Below, piece after piece: positions 1 to 8,608 of a stretch of DNA of 46,101 nucleotides. The notes under the pieces are model-generated. The model was given only the letters and a program-made list of their open reading frames with translations, did no database searches and had not been told where the DNA came from. A program made the translations under genes and the position numbers. Numbering within the stretch: the stretch's first letter is position 1; each line of letters begins with the position of its first letter. Source of the DNA: Gemmatimonadota bacterium (GTDB lineage: Bacteria; Gemmatimonadota; Gemmatimonadetes; Gemmatimonadales; Gemmatimonadaceae); assembly GCA_016874035.1 (NCBI GenBank), contig VGVM01000016.1, positions 1-46,101 on the forward strand, given 5' to 3'.

Positions 1-2
1 CC

Positions 3-1187
3 GGTGGCGGCGCGGCCGCGCGGCTCGCGCAAGCCGCGGGCGTCGCGACGGTCAACCTCGATGACCTTTCGCGGACGGCGCGGGAATGGCTCAACGAGAA
101 TCCGACGGGCGTGTTCGCTGGCCCGCCGGGCTCGACCAGCCCAACGCCGCCGACTCCGCAACAGCTTGCGGCAGCGCAGGCTGGCCCCCCGGCGGCGCAG
201 CTGCGGATTACGCGCGCGGCGGCTGAGGTCCTGTTGGGTGCCCCACTGGCCGGCCTGCGCCCGGGCGCCGAAGGCGGCACGGTCACGGCGCGGCTGGATC
301 ACCAGGAACGGCCGGTCGGGGAGTACGGCCGGAACGTGGTCGGGATCATTCGCGGCAGCGACCCGAAGTTGCGTAACTCGTTTGTGGCGGTGGGCGCGCA
401 CCCGGATCACGTCGGGTTCGACCGCAACCCAGTGGATCACGACTCGCTCCAGATGTTCAACGCGGCGCGCATGGCGCTCCAGATCAAGGGCAGCGAGCTC
501 ATTCCCGCCACGCCGGAGCAACTGGCCGGGATCAAGCTCAACCTCGACAGCGTGCGCAAGATCCGCCCGCCGCGACCGGACTCGATCCGCAACGGCGCCG
601 ACGACGACGGATCCGGTTCGATGGCGGTGCTGGAGATCGCCGAGGCGATCACCTCGATGAAGGTGAAGCCGAAGCGCTCCATCCTGCTCGTCTGGCACAA
701 CGGCGAGGAAGCCGGACTCACCGGGTCGGCCTGGTACACGATGCACCCGACGGTGCCGCGCGACTCGATCGTCGCGCAGATCAACCTCGACATGATCGGG
801 CGAGGCCGGGCCAAGGACATTCCCGGCGGAGGGGACGACTACCTGGGAATCGTCGGCTCGACGCGCCTGTCCGCCGACCTGGGGCAAGCCGTAGTCGCCA
901 ACAACGTCAAGCAGCCGGCCCCGTTCCGGCTCGATTACCGCTTTGACTCCACGACCACCTGGCCCGGGTATAACAACATCTATGGGCGCAGCGACCACGC
1001 GAACTACGCACGATTCAACATCCCGATCGCCTTCTTCTTTACGGGCTTGCACGGCGACTACCACCAACTCACGGACGAGCCGCAGTACATCGACTATCCG
1101 CATTATGCGCGGATCACGCAGTACATCGGCGAACTGGTGATTGATGTCGCGAACAAGCCGCAACGTCCGGCCCTCATCAAGCCCTGA
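3..1187 (+). CDS. M28-family zinc aminopeptidase, 5' end outside window
   Basis: The reading frame is open from the first complete codon of the window and runs to TGA at 1185-1187, so the gene begins upstream and only its C-terminal part is here. Peptidase family M28 hallmarks are visible in order: HPDH (about nt 399), GADDDGSGS, HNGEEAG, INLDMIGRG and SDHANYARF followed by GLHGDYHQ. These supply the two-zinc ligands (His, Asp, Glu, Asp, His) and the catalytic Glu. About 60 residues separate the HPDH and GADDDGSGS motifs, more than in minimal members, so there is an insertion loop. M28 enzymes of this type are usually secreted and release N-terminal amino acids from peptides; the signal peptide and any PA domain would be upstream. 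It may be the gene before the following secreted protein in one transcript. Family assignment is firm; substrate is unknown. Confidence 0.9.
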   Translation, partial: GGGAAARLAQAAGVATVNLDDLSRTAREWLNENPTGVFAGPPGSTSPTPPTPQQLAAAQAGPPAAQLRITRAAAEVLLGAPLAGLRPGAEGGTVTARLDHQERPVGEYGRNVVGIIRGSDPKLRNSFVAVGAHPDHVGFDRNPVDHDSLQMFNAARMALQIKGSELIPATPEQLAGIKLNLDSVRKIRPPRPDSIRNGADDDGSGSMAVLEIAEAITSMKVKPKRSILLVWHNGEEAGLTGSAWYTMHPTVPRDSIVAQINLDMIGRGRAKDIPGGGDDYLGIVGSTRLSADLGQAVVANNVKQPAPFRLDYRFDSTTTWPGYNNIYGRSDHANYARFNIPIAFFFTGLHGDYHQLTDEPQYIDYPHYARITQYIGELVIDVANKPQRPALIKP

Positions 1188-1227
1188 GTCGGCGCGCCCG
1201 CACGGGGCGCGACGGCCGGGGCGAGGC

Positions 1228-2628
1228 ATGTTCGGCGCGGCGTTCTTCGCTGCCGCGGCGATGGTTGCGGCGTGCTCCACGCTTGCCGCGCAGCCGGCCA
1301 ACCTGCGGAACGCGCCGTCGCCGGGGTTCGCCGCGATCGCGGGCGTGGTGGACGACTCGCTGCGCGGCGGACCGCTGGTGGGCGCGAGCGTGGTCGTCAT
1401 CGGAACGAGCCGGCGCGCCGTCACCGATCGCGACGGCTTCTTCCGCATTGACAGCGTACCGCCCGGCGAGGTGCAGTTGGCCGTGCTGCATCCGCTCCTC
1501 GACTCGCTCTTCCTTGCGATTGCGTCCTCAAAGGTGACGATCCCGGCGGGCAAGCTGGAGGATGCGGTCATTTCCACGCCCTCGCTCGAGCGCGTGCGCG
1601 AGCGCGCGTGTCCGCGCGCAGGGGTGGTGACGGGCCGCTCGATGATCGCCGGCCGCGTGGACGAAGCCGAGCGCGACGGGCCCGTGGTCAACGCGGTGGT
1701 GTCGCTGGTGTACAGCGATCCGTCGAGCGGCACGCCGATCCAGCGCGTGCGCACGGCTCGCACGCGCGGCGATGGTTTCTATGCGATCTGCGGCCTTCCC
1801 GCCACCTTCAGCGGAACGATCCAGGCCGCGAGCGGCACCGTGGAAAGTTCCGAGATCAGCGTGTCGCTGCGCGAGCAGGAACTGGGCACGGCGAGCTTCC
1901 TGCTCGACATGGCCGCACGGTCGGACAGCGGCCGGAAGGGCGCCGCCGTACTGCGCGGGCGCATCACCGATGTCGCGGGCACGCCGGTGCGCGAGGCCCA
2001 GGTCGCCGTCGAGGGCGGCACGGCAATCGCCGTGACCGGTCCCGACGGGAGTTTCACGCTGAGTGGGCTGCCGTCCGGGACGACCAACGCCGTGGTGCGG
2101 AAGATCGGGTACGCCCCGGCGTATCGCACCGTGCACCTCCGGACGTCGGAGCCGCAGAACCTCGGCGTTGTGCTCGCGGCGGGCGCTCGGACGCTCGCGC
2201 AGGTCAACATCACGGCGCGGCCCGACAACGCGCTCAAGAAGCTCGGGTTCCTCGAGCGACGGAACATCGGCATGCGCTCGGGATTCATGCTGCCCGAGGA
2301 CATCGCCAAGCGGCAAGCCAAGCTCTTCACGGACCTGTTTCGCACGCTGCCCGGCTTTCGCGTGACCACATCGGGGTTCGGGCAGATGGTCGAAGGCACG
2401 CGCTCCTCGACCGGCGGAACCATGGCGGGGTGCGTGAACATCTTCGTGGACCGCGTGGCGTTTGAGCAGATGTCACCCGGCGACCTCGACGCGGCATTTC
2501 CCATCAACCACATCGGCGCGCTGGAGTCCTACGCGTCGGCATCGGAGACACCAGCGGAGTTCCAGATGGCCGGGCGCGCCTGCGCCACCATTGTCGCCTG
2601 GACGAAGCAGAAACTGTCGAAGCCCTGA
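1228..2628 (+). CDS. Secreted protein with three CarboxypepD_reg-like modules and a TonB-plug-like C-terminus
   Basis: 466 residues. I chose ATG 1228 because it is preceded by GGCGAGG and opens directly into a signal peptide (MFGAAFFAAAAMVAAC, then STLAAQ); the longer in-frame start at 1141 would overlap the peptidase gene and prefix an Arg-rich stretch. VAAC could be a weak lipobox, otherwise cleavage after LAA is likely. Three beta-sandwich repeats with the carboxypeptidase-regulatory signature follow: IAGVVDDSLRGGPL...DGFFRIDSVPPG, MIAGRVDEAERDGPVV...GDGFYAICGLP and LRGRITDVAGTPV...DGSFTLSGLPSG. The last ~130 residues (ARTLAQVNITA ... LFRTLPGFRV ... CVNIFVDRV ... IGALESYAS) resemble the plug of TonB-dependent receptors, but no beta-barrel follows. 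Such proteins are common in Gemmatimonadota-like genomes; the function is unknown. It could be an outer-membrane-associated partner or a receptor remnant. Confidence 0.8.
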   Translation: MFGAAFFAAAAMVAACSTLAAQPANLRNAPSPGFAAIAGVVDDSLRGGPLVGASVVVIGTSRRAVTDRDGFFRIDSVPPGEVQLAVLHPLLDSLFLAIASSKVTIPAGKLEDAVISTPSLERVRERACPRAGVVTGRSMIAGRVDEAERDGPVVNAVVSLVYSDPSSGTPIQRVRTARTRGDGFYAICGLPATFSGTIQAASGTVESSEISVSLREQELGTASFLLDMAARSDSGRKGAAVLRGRITDVAGTPVREAQVAVEGGTAIAVTGPDGSFTLSGLPSGTTNAVVRKIGYAPAYRTVHLRTSEPQNLGVVLAAGARTLAQVNITARPDNALKKLGFLERRNIGMRSGFMLPEDIAKRQAKLFTDLFRTLPGFRVTTSGFGQMVEGTRSSTGGTMAGCVNIFVDRVAFEQMSPGDLDAAFPINHIGALESYASASETPAEFQMAGRACATIVAWTKQKLSKP

Positions 2629-2649
2629 GCGGGTCCAACGTTCACGCCG

Positions 2650-4968
2650 ATGCTCAGCGGACTATTCGAGTTCCTGTTCAAGTACCGCCTCGCGGTCTTT
2701 GAGGAAGGTGAGTTCACGCTCGGCGCGCCCCTGCCGCTGATCCTGATCGTCGGCGGAGCAATCGTGCTCGCGGTCCCCGCGATGACGACGTACTTCCGGG
2801 TGCGCGGGAAGAGTTCGGCGCGCGACCGCGTGGTGTTGACGGCGATCCGGGTCGCGTTGTTGACCGTGGTGGTGGGCTGCCTGTTCCGCCCGATGCTCCT
2901 GCTGTCCGAGGCGGTCCCGCGCCGCAACTTTGTCGGCGTGCTGCTCGACGATTCGCGCAGCATGCGGATTGCCGACCGCGGTGACCGTGCCCGCGCCGAC
3001 TTCGTGCGCGACACGCTTGGCGAGTCATCGGCGCTTCTGGCGCGGCTGCGCGAGCGGTTCCAGGTCCGGTTGTTCAAGTTCGGGACCTCGTCGGCCCGCG
3101 CCGACAGCGCCGGCGGCCTGACGTTCGAGGATCGCGAGACCCGGTTGGTGGACGCGGTCGAGGCCGCCCGGCAGGACCTCGACGCGGTGCCGCTCTCCGG
3201 CCTGGTGGTCGTATCGGACGGCGCCGACAACGCGCTCACCGAGGTCAACGACGCCCTGCTCAACCTGCGGGCGCGCGGCGTCCCGGTGTTCACGGTCGGC
3301 GTCGGGGCGGAGCGATTCCAGCGCGACATCGAGGTCCAGCGCGTGGAGGTCGCGCGCCAGGTACTGCTTGGCGGCACGCTGGTGGCGGACGTGATCGTCC
3401 GCCAGCGCGGCTTTGATGGCGATACGGTGCCGCTGGTCGTCGAGGATGAAGGACGCATCGTCGCGAGCGCGACGGTCCGGATGCCGGCGGGCACCGAGGC
3501 CGCTCCCGTCCGCGTGACGGTGCGAATGACCGAGCCGGGGCCGCGGGTCCTGGCGTTTCGCATCCCGTTGCAGGATCGCGAACAAGTCGTGGAGAACAAT
3601 GCGCAGCGCTCGCTCGTGACGGTGCGCGACAACGTCGAGCGCGTGCTGTACGTCGAGGGCGAGCCGCGCTACGAGGTGCGGTTCATCCGCGCGGCGGTCG
3701 AGGCAGACAGCAACGTGCAGGTGGTGCTGCTGCAACGCACGGCCGAGGGCAAGTTCCTGCGGCTCGGCGTCAGCACCGGCGACGAACTCGTAGCGGGTTT
3801 TCCCAAGACGCGAGCCGAGCTGTACCGGTATCGTGGGATCATCCTCGGCAGCATCGAGGCGAGCTTCTTCAGTCACGACCAGCTCACGATGCTCAGCGAC
3901 TTCGTGAGTGTGCGCGGTGGCGGGCTCTTGCTGCTCGGCGGGCGCCGCTCGTTTTCCGAAGGGGGCTACGCCGGCACGCCGCTGGCCGATGCGATGCCCG
4001 TCGTGGTCGAGGGCGCGGCGATCGCCGACAGCCTCACCTTCTTCTCCGACCTGGTCGCCTCGATCACGCCGGCAGGACTCGGCCACGCCGTCACGCAGAT
4101 CGGGACCGCTCGCGTGAGCACGGCCGACCGCTGGCCGCAGATGCCGCCGGTGACGTCGGTGAATCGCATCCGGCGCGTGAAGCCGGGCGCGGTGGTCCTG
4201 TTGAACGGGCGCATGCCACAGGGCGGGCGTGCGGGCGAGCCCGGCGAGACGCTTTCCGGTTACGAGCAGCCGATTGTCGCGTACCAGCGGTTCGGGCGCG
4301 GGCTCGTCGTCGCCATGCCGGTGCAGGATGACTGGCAGTGGAAGATGCACGCCGACATTCCGGTCGAGGATCTCACCTTCGACACGTTCTGGCGGCAGAT
4401 GCTTCGCTGGATCACCAGCGACGTGCCCGGACGCGTCTCGACGCGCGCCACTCCGGATCAGGTGAACCCGCGCTCGTCCGTGCAGTTGCGCTCGGTCGTG
4501 CTTGACAGCGCGTACCTGCGGGTGAACGATGCCAAGGTGAGCGCCATCGTCACTGCGCCGTCCGGCGCGCAGCAGACGCTCGCCCTCGACTGGGCCGTGG
4601 ACGAGGACGGCGAGTACCGCGGCAGCTTCGTGCCATCGGAAGAAGGCGTGTATCGGGTAAGCACGAAGGCGGACATGGCGTACGGGGCGGTAGGCGACGA
4701 GACGTTCATTCGCTCGGCGCCGCTCGACGCCGAGTACACGCTGGCGGAGATGCGACGGCCGCTCATGCAGCGGATCGCGGACGAAACCGGCGGGCGATTC
4801 TACACGCCGGAGACCGTCGGCACATTGCCCGAAGACATCGCGATGACCAAGCGCGGCGTGACCGTGATCAACCAGATGGACCTGTGGGACATGCCGGTGA
4901 TCTTCCTGCTGCTGGTCGGCCTCGCCTCGTCGGAATGGGTGTACCGCAAGGTCCGGGGGCTGGCATGA
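2650..4968 (+). CDS. Membrane protein with VWA domain and glutamine-amidotransferase-like fold
   Basis: 772 residues. Two N-terminal membrane segments (about 28-48 and 62-82) precede a von Willebrand A domain with the metal-binding DxSxS motif at D100-D-S102-R-S104 and VVVSDGADN further on. A middle Ig-like region is followed by a class-I amidotransferase-like fold (GIILGSIEASFFS, then RGGGLLLLGGRRSFSEGG) that lacks a nucleophile Cys, as is usual for this membrane family. A C-terminal hydrophobic helix (VIFLLLVGLASSEWVY) returns to the membrane. Most of the protein is therefore expected in the periplasm. Proteins of this build typically sit in MoxR/DUF58/BatA clusters, as here. Its stop overlaps the next start by four bases (ATGA), so the two are probably translated together. 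The biochemical role is not known. Confidence 0.88.
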   Translation: MLSGLFEFLFKYRLAVFEEGEFTLGAPLPLILIVGGAIVLAVPAMTTYFRVRGKSSARDRVVLTAIRVALLTVVVGCLFRPMLLLSEAVPRRNFVGVLLDDSRSMRIADRGDRARADFVRDTLGESSALLARLRERFQVRLFKFGTSSARADSAGGLTFEDRETRLVDAVEAARQDLDAVPLSGLVVVSDGADNALTEVNDALLNLRARGVPVFTVGVGAERFQRDIEVQRVEVARQVLLGGTLVADVIVRQRGFDGDTVPLVVEDEGRIVASATVRMPAGTEAAPVRVTVRMTEPGPRVLAFRIPLQDREQVVENNAQRSLVTVRDNVERVLYVEGEPRYEVRFIRAAVEADSNVQVVLLQRTAEGKFLRLGVSTGDELVAGFPKTRAELYRYRGIILGSIEASFFSHDQLTMLSDFVSVRGGGLLLLGGRRSFSEGGYAGTPLADAMPVVVEGAAIADSLTFFSDLVASITPAGLGHAVTQIGTARVSTADRWPQMPPVTSVNRIRRVKPGAVVLLNGRMPQGGRAGEPGETLSGYEQPIVAYQRFGRGLVVAMPVQDDWQWKMHADIPVEDLTFDTFWRQMLRWITSDVPGRVSTRATPDQVNPRSSVQLRSVVLDSAYLRVNDAKVSAIVTAPSGAQQTLALDWAVDEDGEYRGSFVPSEEGVYRVSTKADMAYGAVGDETFIRSAPLDAEYTLAEMRRPLMQRIADETGGRFYTPETVGTLPEDIAMTKRGVTVINQMDLWDMPVIFLLLVGLASSEWVYRKVRGLA

Positions 4969-5963
4969 GGCGCGCCGCACTCGTTGCGCTGGCTTTCGTG
5001 GCTGCGGTGCCGGCGCTTGCCACACCGGCGGCGGCACAATCGCACGTCCTCATCGTCTCCGGCCTTGGCGGCGAACCGCGGTTCGCCGAGCGCTTCCGTA
5101 CGTTGGGCGCGCAGCTCACGGCGGCGATGCGCGCGCGCTATGGCATCGCGGACGCGAACATCGCGTGGCTCGGCGAGGACTCGACCAACGCGGAACCGCG
5201 GTATCGCGGCCGCTCCACGCGCGACGCCGTGGAGCGCGAGATGGCCGCGATTCGCGTGCGCGCACGGCCCGGCGAGCAGGTCGTGCTCATGTTCATCGGC
5301 CACGGGTCCGACAACGACGTGGATTCGAAGTTGAGCGTGCCGGGCACGGATGTCGGCGTGACTGACGTGAAACGATGGTTCGAGGCGATGCCGCTCCAGC
5401 GACTCGCGTTCGTCAACCTGTCGAGCGGGAGCGGCGATTTCCTGCGGCACCTCGCGGCGCCGGGGCGCGTCATCATCACCGCGACCAAGACGTCGTACGA
5501 GCGCAACGAATCGCGCTTCGGCGAGCATTTCGTCGCGGCGCTTGCGCGCGACGTGGCGGACGTGGACAAGGACGGACGCACGTCGTTGCTCGAGGCGTTC
5601 CGCTACGCGGCCCGTGAGACCAAGCGCCTGTATGACGACGCGAGCCGGCTGCAAAGCGAGCATTCGCAGCTGGACGACAACGGGAGTACGGTGAACACGG
5701 CCGAGCCCGACGGGCGCACCGGCCAGGGCGCGCTGGCGCGCCGGTTCTTCCTGGACGCGCGCGCCATTCCCGCTGCGGCCGCCGGCGATGCGCGCCTCGC
5801 CGGCCTCTACCAGGAGCGGTTTGAGCTGGAAGAGCGCGTGGACTCACTGCGCCTGAAGAAGGCATCGCTCGCCGAGGACGCCTATTACGGCGAACTGGAA
5901 CGCGTGCTGGTCGCGCTCGCGCGCAAGGCGAGGGAAATCCGGCAGGCGGAGGGCCGGCCGTGA
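4965..5963 (+). CDS. Cysteine-free caspase/legumain-like (C13-type) secreted protein, predicted pseudo-peptidase
   Basis: 332 residues, ATG 4965 chosen because it overlaps the previous stop (ATGA) and starts a clean signal peptide (MRRAALVALA ... PAAAQ, about 1-25). The core resembles the caspase-hemoglobinase fold: a beta strand VLIVSGLGG, a helix, then VVLMFIGHGS with the candidate catalytic His113, and a strand LAFVNLSSGSG (residues 147-157) where active relatives carry the nucleophile Cys before the SG. That position is Leu152 or Ser153 here, and the whole protein contains no cysteine. A perfect 12-residue EF-hand-type calcium loop, D199-V-D-K-D-G-R-T-S-L-L-E210, follows, then SEHSQLDDNG and a C-terminal coiled-coil-like helix. 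It is therefore probably a non-catalytic scaffold or binding protein, with calcium as a likely ligand. It overlaps the next gene by four bases. The fold call is inference from motifs. Confidence 0.8.
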   Translation: MRRAALVALAFVAAVPALATPAAAQSHVLIVSGLGGEPRFAERFRTLGAQLTAAMRARYGIADANIAWLGEDSTNAEPRYRGRSTRDAVEREMAAIRVRARPGEQVVLMFIGHGSDNDVDSKLSVPGTDVGVTDVKRWFEAMPLQRLAFVNLSSGSGDFLRHLAAPGRVIITATKTSYERNESRFGEHFVAALARDVADVDKDGRTSLLEAFRYAARETKRLYDDASRLQSEHSQLDDNGSTVNTAEPDGRTGQGALARRFFLDARAIPAAAAGDARLAGLYQERFELEERVDSLRLKKASLAEDAYYGELERVLVALARKAREIRQAEGRP

Positions 5964-8608
5964 TCCTCGCCAGGGTGCTGGGATTGCTTCTTGTCGTCGG
6001 CGGCGCGCTACCGCTAGCCGCGCAGGAGCAGCCGCCGCGGCCTGAGTCCGTGCCGGAAGCGCGGCTCGCGATCTGGAGCGGGCGCTACGAGCAGGGCCTC
6101 GCGTTTCTTGAGCGCGTGCCGCGGTCAGACACCGCCTGGTTCAGCGTCCAGCTCGACATCGGCCGGACCTACGCGACGATGAGCCGGTATGATGACGCGG
6201 AGCGGGTCATCCGCGTCGCCGCGGCGTCGGCGCAGGGCAGGGATGCGTGGACCACGCTCGGCGAAGTGATGCGCGAACGCGGAAAGCTCGCCGCGGCCGA
6301 TTCCGCATTCCGACGCGCCATTGCCGATCGCGGGGCCGACACGCTCGTGGCGCAACTGCGGCTTGCGCAGTTGGCCGAGCAGCGCGGCGACCCGGCGACG
6401 GCGCGGCGCGGCTACGACGCGTTCATTGACGTGTACAACACGAGTGCCGACCGGCTCGACAGCCGCGAGATGGCGGCGGTCGCCGAGGCCGTGCGGGCCC
6501 TGGGCGCGACGAACCCCGCGCTGTTCCGCGATGCGCTCCGTGCGTTCGACCGCGCCGCAAATCTCGACTCATCGAACCTCGATGCCCGCACCGCGCTCGG
6601 TGAGATGTTCCTCGAGAAGTTCAACGCCGCCGAGGCGCAGAAGACGATTGACGAGACCCTGCAACTGAACGAGCGATACCCGCGGGCACTGGTCGCCGCG
6701 GCGGCGCGCGCGGTGTTCGACGGGCAGCCGGGCGCGGACTCGCTCCTCACGCTCGCGCTGACGGTGAGCCCGGAGTACGTGCCGGCGCGCGTGATGGTGG
6801 CGCGTGCCGCGCTGGACGTGGAGCGATACGCCGACGCCGTGCGGGAGGCCGAACGCGCCTTGCGCACCAACCCGGTGGACGTGGCGGCGCTCGGGGTGCT
6901 CGGGGCGGCGAAATACTCGTTGGGCGATATGCGCGGGTACGACGAGGCGCGTGCGCGCGCGCAGGCGGTGAACCCGCGTGACGCGACGTTCTTCATGGCG
7001 CTCGCCGAGGCGAGCGGGCGGATCCGGCGCTACGCGAACGCCGCGGAGTTCGCGGAGCGGGCGATCGCAGCGGATTCGAGCAAGTGGCGCGCGTGGGCGT
7101 TGCTCGGCACGAACCGCCTGCGGTTGGGCCGCATCGCCGACGGGCGTCGGGCCCTCGAAGCCGCGTTCGCCGGCGACCCGTATGACGTATGGACCAAGAA
7201 CACGCTCGACCTGCTCGACACGTTCAAGAACTACGAGACGACGAAGAGCGAGCATGCCGAGTTCATGATTGAGAAGGCGGAATCGCCGGTGCTGTCGCTG
7301 TACCTGCGCGACATCGCGGAGCGGGCGTACGTCACGTTCTCGAAGCGATATGCCTTCGCGCCCAATGAACCCATCCGGATCGAGGTGTACCGCAGCCATG
7401 CGGACTTCTCGGTGCGCACCGTGGGTCTCGCCGGCCTTGGCGCGCTGGGCGTGAGTTTCGGGAACACACTGGCGTTCGACTCGCCGGCGGCGAAGGACGC
7501 CGGCCCGTTCAACTGGGCGTCCACGGTGTGGCATGAGCTCGCGCACACGTTCACGCTGGGCGCGACGGACCATCGTGTGCCTCGGTGGTTCTCGGAAGGA
7601 CTCTCCGTGTGGGAGGAACACCAGGCGCGTCCGGGCTGGGGTGCCCAGCTCTCGCCGGCGTTCCTCGAGGCGATCCAGAAGAACCGGCTTGTTCCCGTGA
7701 GCCGCATGAACGATGGGTTCATGCGCCCCGTGTACCCGGAGCAGATCGGCCATTCGTACTACCAGGCGTCGCTGGTGTGCGAATGGATCGCGAAGGAGTG
7801 GAACGCCGCGGCGCTGGTGGCGCTCCTCGGCGAGTACAAGGCGGGCCGCACGACCGATGAGGCGGTGCAGAAGGTGCTGGGCATTGACATGCGCACGATG
7901 GATCGCCGCTTCGACGCGTGGATGCGCGAGCGGTTCGCGCGTCCGCTTGCGGCGATGGCCCAAGCCGGCCCGGAGTACGCCGCCGGCATGCAGGCCGAGC
8001 AGCTCAAGGCCGTCGCTGACTCGCTCAAGGGCAGCTGGCGCGCGCAGATGGCCGCGGCGGACGCGCTGGCGCGGATCGGCGATCGCGCCGACGCCATCCG
8101 CCTGCTCGAGCGCGCCCACGCACTGATCCCCGAGTTTGGTGGGGACGGTTCGCCGGCGGACTTGCTGGCCGCGGCGTACATCGCGCGCAGCGACACCGCC
8201 AAGGCGATCGCCATGCTGAAGGTCGTCGCGGTGGGTGACGAGGCAGCTTTCGACGCCAATGTGCAGCTGGCGGTGCTTGCGCTGGCGACCCGCGACTCGG
8301 CGACGGCGTTCGACGCGCTCGACCGCGCCGTGTTGATCAATCCGTTCCCGGCCGAGCACCACCATTCGCTGGCCGTGCTGGCGGCGGCGCGCAAGGACCT
8401 GGCGGTCGTCGTCCGCGAACGCGAGGCGATCGTGGCGCTCGACCCGGTGGACAAGGCGACCGCCTACTATGATCTGGCAGTGGCGTATCGCGACGTCGGC
8501 AACGCCGCGTCGGCCAAGCGTGCGGCACTCCGCGCGCTCGAGGATGCACCGAACTTCACACGCGCGCAGGAGTTGCTCTTGCAGATCGTGGACGGGAGGA
8601 CGCCATGA
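5960..8608 (+). CDS. TPR-repeat exported protein with peptidase-MA-like gluzincin domain
   Basis: 882 residues from a GTG start that overlaps the previous stop (GTGA). A signal peptide (MILARVLGLLLVVGGALPLAAQ) leads into tetratricopeptide helices for about 400 residues (for example PEYVPARVMVARAALDVERY and PRDATFFMALAEASGRIRRY). The central domain has the zinc motif HELAH at 525-529 and a third ligand Glu546 in WFSEGLSVWEE, the pattern of the peptidase MA-like/gluzincin superfamily. More TPR-like helices follow to the C-terminus. It should act in the periplasm, either cutting a protein held by the TPRs or serving as a scaffold. The position between the pseudo-caspase and the DUF4159 protein ties it to the MoxR/VWA operon. 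Fold and metal site are clear; substrate is unknown. Confidence 0.88.
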   Translation: MILARVLGLLLVVGGALPLAAQEQPPRPESVPEARLAIWSGRYEQGLAFLERVPRSDTAWFSVQLDIGRTYATMSRYDDAERVIRVAAASAQGRDAWTTLGEVMRERGKLAAADSAFRRAIADRGADTLVAQLRLAQLAEQRGDPATARRGYDAFIDVYNTSADRLDSREMAAVAEAVRALGATNPALFRDALRAFDRAANLDSSNLDARTALGEMFLEKFNAAEAQKTIDETLQLNERYPRALVAAAARAVFDGQPGADSLLTLALTVSPEYVPARVMVARAALDVERYADAVREAERALRTNPVDVAALGVLGAAKYSLGDMRGYDEARARAQAVNPRDATFFMALAEASGRIRRYANAAEFAERAIAADSSKWRAWALLGTNRLRLGRIADGRRALEAAFAGDPYDVWTKNTLDLLDTFKNYETTKSEHAEFMIEKAESPVLSLYLRDIAERAYVTFSKRYAFAPNEPIRIEVYRSHADFSVRTVGLAGLGALGVSFGNTLAFDSPAAKDAGPFNWASTVWHELAHTFTLGATDHRVPRWFSEGLSVWEEHQARPGWGAQLSPAFLEAIQKNRLVPVSRMNDGFMRPVYPEQIGHSYYQASLVCEWIAKEWNAAALVALLGEYKAGRTTDEAVQKVLGIDMRTMDRRFDAWMRERFARPLAAMAQAGPEYAAGMQAEQLKAVADSLKGSWRAQMAAADALARIGDRADAIRLLERAHALIPEFGGDGSPADLLAAAYIARSDTAKAIAMLKVVAVGDEAAFDANVQLAVLALATRDSATAFDALDRAVLINPFPAEHHHSLAVLAAARKDLAVVVREREAIVALDPVDKATAYYDLAVAYRDVGNAASAKRAALRALEDAPNFTRAQELLLQIVDGRTP

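Noticed and set aside
1141-1227. Earlier start for the CarboxypepD_reg protein
   Set aside because: It overlaps the peptidase gene and adds an Arg/Ser-rich prefix before a good signal peptide that has its own ribosome-binding site.
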